Origin: Eudromia elegans
Taxonomy: Eukaryota > Chordata > Aves > Tinamiformes > Tinamidae
DNA: 64,000 nt
Assembly (NCBI GenBank): GCA_003342815.1
Contig: PTEX01000236.1
Location: 248,001 to 312,000 of the forward strand
Direction: 5' to 3'
Part shown: piece by piece, positions 12,961-23,640 of the stretch
Layout of the letters: every line of letters starts with the position of its first letter
How positions within the stretch are numbered: position 1 is the stretch's first letter
Program-made: the position numbers and the translations under genes
Notes under the pieces: generated by a model
What the model saw: only the letters and a program-made list of their open reading frames with translations
The model's database searches: none
What the model was told of the DNA's origin: nothing

Positions 12961-14248
12961 CCCCCAGCCTCGGTGCAGTCACTGGGGACACGGTTGGTGG
13001 CAGACCCAGCCTGGGGACCCGGGTGACACGGGGCACTCTACCAGACTCATTTTGCAGGCAAGAGATTGAAGTTTAGCTCTAACTAAACTAGACTGGATGA
13101 CTAATTCGTTTGTCAAAGTGACATTCACGGCAACCAAAATGATTTGTGAGGGTGGGTTACAATTGAATGGGTTCAGTAAAAACTCCGGTGAAAACTTCGG
13201 AAATGTCAAAACACGAAAGTTTTGGGTTTTTTTTTTCCCTTGATGTAGTGTTGAAAGTGTGCATACTCCACTCTTAAGTGATTTTTAAATAACATGTCAT
13301 TCTATAACAGCTTTCTGGTAACAAAAATTAACTTACGTTAAAAAGAAGAAAATTTTCAATTTGGCCTCAACATGGGAAATAACCCCCTAACCTCTGCCAA
13401 TCATTCTGTACTGGATTAAATGTTTGGAACAAGGTTTTTTGATGTTCAACCAAAAATAGCCCATAATCTGTATTCCAATTCTATCTGATCTAGTTCTTTT
13501 TTTTTTCTTTTTCTTTTTTTTTGTTTTTTTTTTTCAGTAGAGCAGCAACACCTCTCTGGTCAGACCAAGAAAGCTCTGATTGATAGTCACCTACCTTCAC
13601 TGGCAGGAGCCTAAAACTCAGCTCATCGAAGAGGTGTAGGCTTTATGAGATATATGTTTTGCTGATGCGGGGACCTGAACACACCTGAGGACACAAGTCT
13701 AAGTATCTTCCGTATGGGGAATTCATAAATCACACACGGGGAGTGTGTGGGAAATGAATCACATGTGGGCATCCTCTCTTTGGGGGCTGGTCCTCACACC
13801 GTGTCACCTTCTCTCACACACCAAGCAGTTGCATGTGTGCTACAAGCTGTGCCCAGCCTCAGCCCATCCCCATCCCCAGGCCGTGAAGGATGTCCATCTG
13901 GCACCAAGAGGATGCCCAGGACTCACATGGATTAGTGGCCAACACTGCATGTGCACCAACTTGGGATTCCTCTGGAGGCTGCTCTTGCAGCAGAGGAGTA
14001 GTCAAACCCAGGCAGATCACAACCCGAGTGTATCACAGGCTTTAGGACTGATTCTTGCTTTATCTCTCTGCGTTACAGTGGGACCTCATTATTTTTTTGT
14101 GTGTTACAGCTTCCTAGTGCACTTTGAGATTAGGATGATCGAAGGATATCAAGCACATCTTAATTCAAGCATTGGCTGTTCTTTGTATTATCTGCAGAGC
14201 AGGTAGCAACAAAAGGTAAAGAGAGGAGGAGATATTCAGGATCAGAGG

Positions 14249-14282
14249 ATAATTCACATTGGAAGGTCATCTAGCCCTCTTC
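14249..14282 (-). mobile_element. Probable CR1 tail remnant
   Basis: ATAATTCACATTGGAAGGTC followed by ATCTAG resembles the CR1 tail in reverse orientation, with a deletion of about ten bases in the middle. It is short, so the call is tentative. Confidence 0.4.
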
Positions 14283-15902
14283 CTTTTTTTTTCCTCCTAT
14301 TATAATCATCAGAAATTACCAAATACTAACATTTCATCAGCAGGGGGATTTGGAAGGCAGCTCATGCAGTAGCAGTCTAAAAGCTATGTTGACTGCACTG
14401 CAAGTCGTCCTTCCTGGAGGTATTTTGAGTCCAGCTGCATAACAAGAAAGATGCTGAACAACTGCAGACTGGCAAAAGGAGCAAAACAAGCAGGAGGTTT
14501 TGAAAGCATAAGGAAGACGGTCTCCTAAGGAAAGGAAAATGCAAGATTTCTAGAGAAGAACATTGGGGAGCGGGGGCTAAAAGTCCTCAGGTATCTGAGG
14601 TCTTGATTCTTCTGCAATGTGTGGCCATGAGTGTGGTGGGTGTGGATCAGAATACTTAAACTCTTGATAAATAGAGGAGTGCCAAAGGGGGGCAAGAATA
14701 CATAGAATAGGCTTCAGACAGGATTTTGCTGTTATGGGGTTAAATCTACAGTACGGATACGGAAAGCACAAAGATATCCTGGGGCGTTTTGCATAGAATA
14801 GGAGGATCAGCAACTGCTCTGGATTGGTAGAGCAGCAACAGGAGGGGGCACGGCCACTTGCTAGTTTATGTGTCTGAGCAAATATTAGTGCTCTGATGAT
14901 CGTTGCCGCACTGGCTACATCGGGACCTTCAGCCCCTTCCGGGATGAGAGGATGAAAGAAACTCTTGGCTTTGCAATGTTATTCTGCCTCTCCTCAGCAG
15001 CTTAGGAGCTGAGATCTTCATATAAGGGTGGGGAACATTTTCTCTCTTCTTCTAGATAGGAAAAACAAGACATAAAGTGCAAATGGGTTGACTAAGACTA
15101 TGGAAGAAGGCTGTGATAAGGAGAGGATGAGTACAGAACCAGGAAGGTTGTTTATCTCTTCCTTTTTTTAGCCCACCAAGTTCAGTTAGCTTCATTTTAC
15201 CCTAGAGCCAGCTCATCCACTTAACCTGAGGAGCGTATTCCATAGATAGATGTCTATACGACACAGCTGGCATCATCCACTGGAGACCTCCATTGCTTGT
15301 TGTCCCCTGATTGTAGAGGAGGCTGGGCTCTTCATCCAGACGTTTCAGCTAGAAGTCTGAATAGAGGGAATATTAATCTGTTTCTAGGAAATCTTATCTT
15401 GCAATACATGATAGCAGGTCTGCACTTGATGTTTTTTTCAGAAGAGTTTCACAGCAGTGTCTCCTTCCCCTAATTGATCACAGGAGACATTAAACACAGC
15501 CTTTGTCCTGCATGAGTCTGTCTTCTGCAGGCTCCTGGATAGGGCCAGGACTCATGCCAGCACAGATGGCATTGTTAGACATGGAAGCAGAAAGGGAAAA
15601 AAAAAGAAGAAGAAGGAAAGTGCTGTTCAGGAGTCTTCTTTCCAATTTTGAAGTGCCAGGGCATGTTTGCTGCAGTCATTTCTCAAGGTCCCCGCAGAAT
15701 TGCTGAAAGGAAGAAAGCCACATCTAGAAAAGCTGCCAGATGATGAGACCTGGGGATGTAGGGCACCAAACACTCACACAGTGCTTTGCTTCCTTATGGT
15801 ACATCTGCAGGGAGGAGAGCAGGGAGGGTGGGTGAGTGGGTAGGAAGGAACAGGAGAGTCTCATAGATGCTTTTAAGTATCTTAAAATCCACCCTGTGAA
15901 CG

Positions 15903-15980
15903 TATGTATCTGTGTGTAGATATATATTTATACAAACACACATAAATGTATAAATATATATACACATACACACACGCGCA
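15903..15980. repeat. Mixed TG/TA/CA dinucleotide tract
   Basis: Interleaved TGTG, TATA and CACA runs ending in CACACACGCGCA. Low-complexity sequence; a 67-residue minus-strand ORF across it, rich in Tyr and Ile, is an artefact of the repeat. Confidence 0.85.
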
Positions 15981-17869
15981 TTTTTTAATGAATACACAGC
16001 TGCATTTCACCAAGGGTTGGCACCAGGGAAAACAGACTCAAGATGGCCTGTGGTTTAGGCCTTGGCTTAGAGCCAGAAAACACAGTCCTCATGCTCATCC
16101 TGCCTCTTTCCTCCTTGTGTTCTCTCATCTTGCCTCTCTGGACTCCCCTGATGACAGCACAGAGTTGGCAACATGGGTGCGAGGTAGTTCTTCCCCTGGG
16201 TCGATTGCTACCTCAGTGGTCAAAGCAGCCAAGGCAGGACGTGGCTCCTTGCCTTGACCACAGCAAATGGACTGCAGAAGCCGCCTGAGCTCATGCACTT
16301 CACTGTGCCCGCAGGTTGGTTTCCTGGACCTGTGGGTCAAGTTTTTCTCGCTTGGTCATGCATGTGATTATAGACATGGTCACAGCACATGCTGATGTGT
16401 TCTGGCCCAGCGCAGGGCCCAGGCTGTGTCCGTCTGGGACCATGGAAGGAGAAGTCTGCCTCACCAAAAATGATGGTGGCTTTTCCTGGTGTGACATCCA
16501 GAAGTATGAGAGCACATGGATGAAGAGGGAGGGTGTGCAGGGGAGGTGGAGTGATGCCTATTAGTGCATCTTGGGAGCCACGTGCAGTTGGATGGAGTGG
16601 GCTCTGGAGGTCCTTGCACCCTTGCTTAATGTAAGCCTAGATCTCTAGTATGTACCAGCCTCTTGCCCCAGCTTTTCACCTCCAAGCAGAGCCCATACAA
16701 AACAGCTTGTACAATATGAACAGAAGAGGAGCCTGGCAAAGGACATGTCCACAATGAAGGCAAAGGCCTAACAAGCCAAGTTAGTAAGAGGTGGTCAACT
16801 TCTTAACTGCCTTTATATCTTCCTAGACCAAACCCCAGGCATTAATTATATTCACTAGGTAATGTCAACTGCTGGGCCTGTATTTCTGCAGGTGAAATAA
16901 ACCTCCTATATCTTGGTGTCATATGCCCACTGGACCTTGAAGATCTCTGCAGCAAGCCAGTAAGAGTCCACCTTCCTTGACTGCCGTCAAGGTTTGATGA
17001 GCTTTCTTCCTGCTCCAAGAGGGCTTACCTTGGACAGTGACATGAATTTTAGGTGCAGAAACACCTAATCCCTGACTGATCCTTACTAATCTCCCTGTTG
17101 CAGTGTCTCTTGTCAGGAGCTCGTCTGTAGCTGGTTCATGGCCACATGCTGGCGTGGACAGCCATGTGTTGGATTTGCGTGTCTAGGTAGGAAGTCATTG
17201 GAGCATCTTCTGAAGCTTGAAAATGAAAAGCCCCTGACTGAGGCTGAATCATGCCGCTTCTATTGACACGAATGTGTATGAAGTAGATGGATCGTTTGCT
17301 CCTGTTTATAAACAGGGTCCTGTAGCAAAGACTACCAAGAGAAAACGGAAAACTGCCTGTTCTTCCCCAAAGAGGGAAGGGAATTGTGAAATACAGTGAA
17401 AGTTGATTCAGTCTAGCCCAGCGGCTCACCTCTGGTCACCAAGACAGCTTGAGGGTGGACAACAAGTTCACAAGTGGTCGTTCATCTTTGCGGTCATAAA
17501 TCAGCCCCTTCCAAACATTTTTTATTGCAGAGGTGCTGGAATATATCTCATTAAAAATGTTGTGACTCCCATAGCAAATCAATGAGACGCAGTGAAAACG
17601 CAGCCCAGAAGAAGACTTGCCAGTGACTGAGCGGCACCAGGGCTTTGAATAGTGTCTTTTTCATTATTTATTCCCCACTTGCGTGATCACAGGCCAAATA
17701 TTCAACCTCCATGCTTTTTGGTCCCACCTGGAAAATGGAAGTAATATTTTCAGTAGCTCTAAGTAGATTTCTAATAGAAAACATAGCGCAGCTATGAAGC
17801 GTCACAGGTATAAAACCATAAATGGCTGTATCACCCCTCTTTTCTTAGTGTGCTTCCTTTGAAAAATTA

Positions 17870-18340
17870 GTTTTAATTAATTTTCTTTGTTAAGATCCCA
17901 GGCCACGGATGTATGGCGGCAGCTTTGCTACAGGGATTTTGTGAACGCCTCCATCGCCGCATTGCAGAGTATCTCTAATACATCCGCAATCTTCTGCCAG
18001 CTCACGGCCTGCCGTGGGGCATTAACCTGGTGCTACATTATCTCCGTACCGTTGACGAGCAGCCCTGCTTGTTAGGCAAGCTTTTCTGCCAGCCCTGTCA
18101 CACTCGGGCTTCAGTTCAGGTCTTGAGGGTTTTAGAGCTCAGGCTGATTGTGCATGATGAGGTCTGGTTATGTAAAACTCCTGGAGGATACGAGCGTTTC
18201 CCAGACGGAAAACAGCAACCCGACTACAGGCTGGCTGAGCCCTCTCGTCTCGTGCTCTTGGAGGCAGAAATCAGAGTCATGCAGTCCAGCTTGTTTGCAG
18301 CATCTCACGAGCAGGAGCGGCTTTGCTGCATAAGTTCACT
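17870..18340. other. Repeat-free segment with retained CpGs, unexplained
   Basis: The stretch begins TTTTAATTAATTTTCTTTGTT and keeps many more CpGs (GGATGTATGGCGGC, CCATCGCCGC, CCGTACCGTTGACGAG) than its surroundings. I recognise no protein, RNA gene or repeat. It may be a conserved noncoding element or an unmethylated island. Confidence 0.3.
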
Positions 18341-21300
18341 CTAATGATCTGACCGCAGACTTCCTTCTATCAAAGAAGCCCCAGAGGTAAGAAAATGTTT
18401 TGTGAACTCGAGGTTAAAAAACTCCAAGCTGTGACTCGAGAGATGGGCTCAGAGCTGGTCTAACAGGCTGAACTCTGTGGCGGGGCAAAGCCCAAACCCA
18501 AAGTCATGCTTTGACAACAGCTCTCTTTTATTTAATTCAGGCGATGAGAAGTGAAGTGGTTATCAGCCCTAAACATGCTGTGTTTTAAGCACGAAGACAT
18601 TTTGCTCTGTGCTTGTCCTGTGCTTAAATTCATGCCTAGGCAGTTACACTGAGATGGAAATAAGACATGGGGCTGGAAAAGCCCCTTGCCTGACCCACGA
18701 TGGCCATTTCCTTGCTCTTTACTATTGCTCTTTGCTCACTATTTGGACCTTCTCTAAAACATAGCCCAAAACCAGAGGTGCAAAAGGATGTGCTACACAA
18801 GCTCCAGATCTTCATGGCTGGATAGATCCTCGTGAAGATGTTGCAAGGGCTTAATGAGGGTCACTTTTTTTTAAAAAAAAAGGTATTTTGGAGGAAATGG
18901 AGATGTTGGTGCTTGTGTTTTGTATAATGGGTTTGTGGTGAGGGCAGTTTTCCAGCAGAACCAGACCAACATCTTAGGCCTGTCTCCACTGGAGAGGGTC
19001 CAGACCCACATCCCTGGGTCAGAGGCAATATTAGTATATTTTTAAAAGACTGTCTCATTTTCAATTCATGAGAAACAGAAGATGATTGTGTTTCTGTTGT
19101 GGGAAAGATAGAGCTCGTACAGAGTCACTGAGTGAAAGCGGCTCTGAAACTTGGCATTGCTCTGTGTAAATTATTGACTGAAAAAACCACTAGGTCAGGG
19201 TCAAAGACAGTTTTTATTTTTTTGGAAATCTCTGACCCATGTGAGGCCTTCAACTACATGTGACCGAGTCACTTGGTTGCATGCCTGCAGGAAGCCATTG
19301 TCCCAACAAACAGAGTTTATGAGGCATCCAAAATCACAATAATTCACGTGACTCTCTTGCCCTGTCTGCTGCCCTTTCATCAGGCTGCATCCAAGGGGGT
19401 TCCCTCATACTAGAAGTTTCCCTGACACCACACCAGAACAACTAATCTAAGCCAGATTTGTCACATTTTGGGCAAAGGCTGATCTCAGTCGATGAACGAA
19501 TTATTTTTTAAAGTAGATCATTCTTTTGAGGGAATCTCTGTCCCTGCTCAGCAGCAGCTCAACAGGCAGCTCAGGTGCTTTGTGCCTTCAACCGGAGCCT
19601 TTTGGGAGGAGAACTGAAGGATTAGACTTTGGGCTCTCACCGCTCTGCAGGGGTGACGTTGCCTCCTCTGCCCTACGTGGTGGAGGCTGGTGGGACTCTG
19701 CAGCTGGCGTTTCCCCATGCGGGACAACGGTCACCTAGCTAAAACGTCCTAGAGGGAATAAATTTTTAGTTCACAGCTTAAAAGCAAGGAGAGGTCTCCT
19801 GAAAGATAAGCTGGAGGCCTATGGCTACGACCCCTATATAAAACCAGGGTGCGATAAGTCTGCTCTGACCTATTGAAGCAGTGTCATGGCAGGGTGGGCT
19901 CTGGTACTACACGAAGCATTTTGATTAAAACATTGGCCTTATCTTGACCACGCGAGGCAGAGCCAAACCTGGTTCACCGACAACTTAAATTGTTGCTGTT
20001 TCCGTGGATACCCTCGGGGATTAGTTCTTGGTCCAGTGCATTTCAATATAGTTATCCATGATTTAAAGTATGGCATTTTTCAACGATAAATAGCAGGTGG
20101 CAAGAAGAGTGATGGAGGGCTGGGATGAGCGAGGGCAGGTCACCGTTGCAGGGTGACCTGAACCCGCTGGCTAAACAGGCACAACACAAGAAAAGACTGT
20201 GAGTAACAGCCCGATGGAAACTAATACGGCTGCATCCGGACAAAGGCTGCAAATCAGATCTCCAGGATAGCAGGCTAGGATAGAAACCATTGGCCCTGAG
20301 AAAGAGCTCAAGGTTGCTGTGTAATTGGCTCAATATGCACTTTCTGTGGCAAGCAGGAACAGGCCAATGTGTCCTTTGGTGATAAAAATCCCCATGGGCA
20401 TATGGACAGGGAGCAGGAATGAGAGCTTGCCCAAGGTAAGTGAAGCCTATGCTCATGTTTACGGAATTATGGCCAAATACTCAAAAGAATGGGGAAAAAA
20501 TATTGTTCAGCATCTGGAAAACAGTTTTTGTGCTGTGAGACCTGAGGAGTTCACCCTGCTCTGGGTATCAAAGGGGCAGCAGAGAAGGTACAAGGTCGAT
20601 GTCTGAGGACATCTTTGACATTTTACCCTCTGTCTTATTTCACATCCAGATTTGTAAACTTCCAGCCACAAGACACAGTGAAGTGGCTCCAGCTGTGCCA
20701 CAAAGCAGATGTCCTCAGATACCGGCAAGATCTCACCTTGAGGGCCCAACAGCAGGGAGAAGCCTCGGGAGACCATGAGTGAACCAGTATCTACCAGTAC
20801 TTGGACCCCTCTGCCCTAACTTCCAACAGCGCTGCAGAAGTCCCTGAACTCCTCACTGTGCGCCCAGTTTAGAGCCAAAGGAGAAAGAGAGATGTCACTT
20901 GCTTGCCATATTTCAGGCTTCTAAGGGGTTTTTGTTTTTTTTTTCCTAAAAGCCTTGGAGACATACGCCCAGAGAGCAGCCATATGCCCCATGTGCCTAG
21001 GAATGTGAATGGTCATGAAGAGACTGGGCTCCGGCAATGACTGCAACCATTATCATGCTTCCTGCATCCATCAGTTGTCCCCAAGGACCACGCAGGAATA
21101 TTTTTCTCTGCATGCATTTGACCACAAGATTTTCATGGTTTTCCACTCTCTTTCCTTGAAGCATCAGAAGTGGAGACAGGGAAGCAGGCGGCTGGATAGA
21201 GTCAACAGTCACTGCTTTAGTGTCCCATGCAGTTTCCCCCAGGCAAGCAGTGCAGTGGGTTTTCTTCTCTCTCTAGATGAATGAGAGAGGATCAGACGTG

Positions 21301-21759
21301 CCCATTTGTGCTGGGCATTTTCTCGGCACACCCGGGACCACTGGCTTGGGGGGTAACTAGACTTTTCCTGTGCACAATAGAGCTTCCCCCCAACATGGAA
21401 TAATCCGTCTGAACAAGCTGCAACGGGGTACAAAATGTGGGAGAGCTGCCCAGGATAGGTAGCTGGTTAAGGCCCTATGATGTGATGTGAGGATTTTATG
21501 GTTTGACCCAATGAATATACAGTAGGGTGACTGCAGAGGAGAGGGTCCCATGGCCACACGTGTAAGATGTCCCTCTGCTTCCGAATATGCCCATCCATGG
21601 TGGCCAGGAGCCACCACAGTCACCCCTATATAACTCCATCTTCTCATGCTCCATCACCTTCCCGCATCAGTGGCCAGGTCCCTTGACACCTCCCTGAGTT
21701 AAGGACAAGGCAACAGAGATGGAAAAAACGCCAACATTTTCTGGGAAAAAAAAAAAAAA
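18341..21759. other. Intergenic, mostly without recognised features
   Basis: Contains the old CR1 fragment listed separately. The 134-codon minus-strand ORF at 20052-20456 lies in that fragment and is accidental. No gene or RNA is recognised. Confidence 0.65.
19990..20460 (+). mobile_element. Old CR1 LINE fragment (end of reverse transcriptase region)
   Basis: GGGGATTAGTTCTTGGTCCA, then GTGCATTTCAATATAGTTAT and CCATGATTTAAAGTATGGCA, closely follow the CR1 stretch that encodes 'GVPQGSVLGPVLFNIFINDL'-like residues. Similarity weakens downstream, with possible matches at GGCTCAATATGCAC and CAGGAACAGGCCAA. It is broken by many indels and non-functional. The left part (to about 20100) is convincing and the right part less so. 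Confidence 0.6.
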
Positions 21760-21782
21760 CCTTCTTAAACACAAAATATTCT

Positions 21783-21788
21783 TTTATT
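21783..21788 (-). terminator. TENM4: Distal polyadenylation signal candidate (AATAAA)
   Basis: AATAAA on the gene strand, followed by a TTTTGTGTTT run about ten bases on. Upstream sequence (21880-22640) is AT-rich, repeat-free and UTR-like. Other AATAAA hexamers lie at 23282-23273 (overlapping pair) and near 22603 and 22277, so the choice is uncertain. Confidence 0.4.
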
Positions 21789-22929
21789 TGTCACCGAAGG
21801 CTACACATGGTCACTTCTGTTTGTTTTTTTGTCTTGTTTCTTTTTTTGTTTTGTTTTGTTTTTCTAGAAGGTATCTACATCTGCACTTATTTACAGCCTT
21901 GTTGTATTTACACAGTCAAGAATACAGTATTAGAAACACAAAGTGTTGAGAAAAAAAATTTCTCAAAAAATTAGTTCCAGACTTCAGGAAAATTATTACA
22001 CAGGGTAATGACAAGAGTCTCCAGTGCTGGGCGTATAGATGCAGCTTTGATACAAAGTCCTCTTTCTTGGCTGGAGCTGCATTAGAAGTCCTCACACAAA
22101 ATAAACATTATTATTATTATTATTGTTGATAGAAAAGTGTGAATCTCTGATGGTTACATCAACAACACCAGGGAACATTCCAAAAGTTCTTGGTTTTGGA
22201 AAGCTCTGTTCTTTGCTTGAATACTTTTCAGCTTCAAGAAACAAGAAAAAAAAATATATATAAGTATATGTATTTTTATTTTTTTAGTTAATTTTTGCTT
22301 GTGGTTTTCTATGCTCCTTTGCCCAGAAAGTATTGATGCCTGGGATGGGAGGTAACAGTTAAGCCATGTAATACTTTGCCAGTAACACAAGGTGTTACAG
22401 TAATCAAAGGACACTGGTGAGAGACACGAGAGTTTTCGCTTTTTTGGGCCAAATAGTTTTGGGGTTGGGGAGCTCGGCTGGAAAAGACCCTCAGGACACA
22501 CAAGGTCCCATCATGGTGATGGGAACCCAGGTGGGGGGAATGTGGACAGAGCATATGATGTGTCCCCACTGCATCTGCTCAAAATTCGCTCTACACACAA
22601 GGGATTTTATTTAAACATATCCTGGCAATGAAAAAAAATCCACCAGGTTTTAATTTTACAAAAATTCGGGAAAATTCTTTCATATTACAGGGGAATTAAA
22701 ATAGCTAAATATTTACTGGGAAGGGTAAAAAGAGTAATAACAGGATAAAAAATGAACAGGCCAGCAGCTTGCATCAAACTCCTGCTGCGCTGAGGACAGG
22801 GAGTGCAGGTCAACCCAATGGAACCTGGCTTTATTCCACCAAAATAGCAGCCTTCATTCGGCTGGCATTGCCCAAGGCTTCCCAGCTTCGGTAGTGCTGA
22901 GACACAGCCCTTCGCTGCCAAACGAGGAG

Positions 22930-23640
22930 ACAGAGCAAATGAGATTTATCAAGTGAAGCAATCCTTTTAGCTCCATTATTAACATTACAGGCGGTTATTC
23001 CCTCCTCCAAGTTAGAAAAAAGGTGGCCATATCACTGACCGAGATCTATTGCCCGGGTTTCAATTACGCCCAGATTGAATCAAAACAGACTGCTGTGCCC
23101 TAAATACAAGGGGGAAGGGAGGCCCTCTCTGCAAATCGCAAAATTGAATTCTAAAATTTCATGTTAAGAGCCTTGTCTTTGCATAATGCATCGCTCTGCC
23201 ATCTATCACGGTGACACTTAACAAGTCACAGCTGAAAAAGTACTTTATTAGCTTTTTTTCTTAAATTTTTTTTTTATTTATTCTTGTTACTCTGCCTGTA
23301 TAATGAACTGAGCAGAATCTCACCCAAGCTCCCTAAGCTCAATAAAGCAACTGCAGATATTATTATAGAAATCCCACATTGTTTCTAACCTGCAGCCGAC
23401 TGATGTCTCAGGGACTCTCTCAGTCAGTCACCTGCATCTTTCAAATCCAAATGGAGCATCAGGGCTCTTAGTGGCCCTCATCTAATCTGCTGTCGCCCAG
23501 TCTTGTTTAGATCTGGTGGCCCGTTTTCCTCCTCGCTCTGCTCAATGGCCACGATGACAAAGATACGAAGAGCTGTGTAATTTCCTCCGGTCACTGCCAC
23601 TTAATGATTTTTCCAAGCTCTGATTTTCAGTACAAAAGCT
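22930..23640. promoter_or_regulatory. Possible conserved element (POU-dimer-like motif) within the inferred 3' UTR
   Basis: Repeat-poor sequence carrying TTTGCATAATGCAT (23178-23191), two facing POU half-sites, along with TCCATTATTAACATTACAGG and TAATGATTTTTCC. If the distal polyadenylation site is used, this is transcribed 3' UTR and constraint could act on RNA instead of DNA. Confidence 0.3.

Larger units (their letters stand above)
12961..17869. other. Intergenic, no gene recognised
   Basis: A T-rich run ending in CAG at 13496-13537 looks like a plus-strand splice acceptor but leads to no recognisable exon. The 153-codon plus-strand ORF at 13745-14206 has no familiar motif. Segments 13050-13220 and 17180-17640 are repeat-free and might be conserved. 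Confidence 0.65.

Noticed and set aside
13496..13537. Long T-rich run ending in CAG on the plus strand, like a splice acceptor
   Set aside because: No downstream reading frame with familiar protein content and no matching donor that I could justify; more likely a simple T-rich tract.
13745..14206. 153-codon plus-strand ORF
   Set aside because: Composition and content look random, with no motif or domain; overlapping ORFs in other frames are similar in length.
17400..17440. Possible hAT/Charlie-type terminal repeat (CAGCGGCTCACC)
   Set aside because: Too short, and no matching opposite end or target-site duplication was seen.
20052..20456. 134-codon minus-strand ORF
   Set aside because: Lies antisense within the degraded CR1 fragment.
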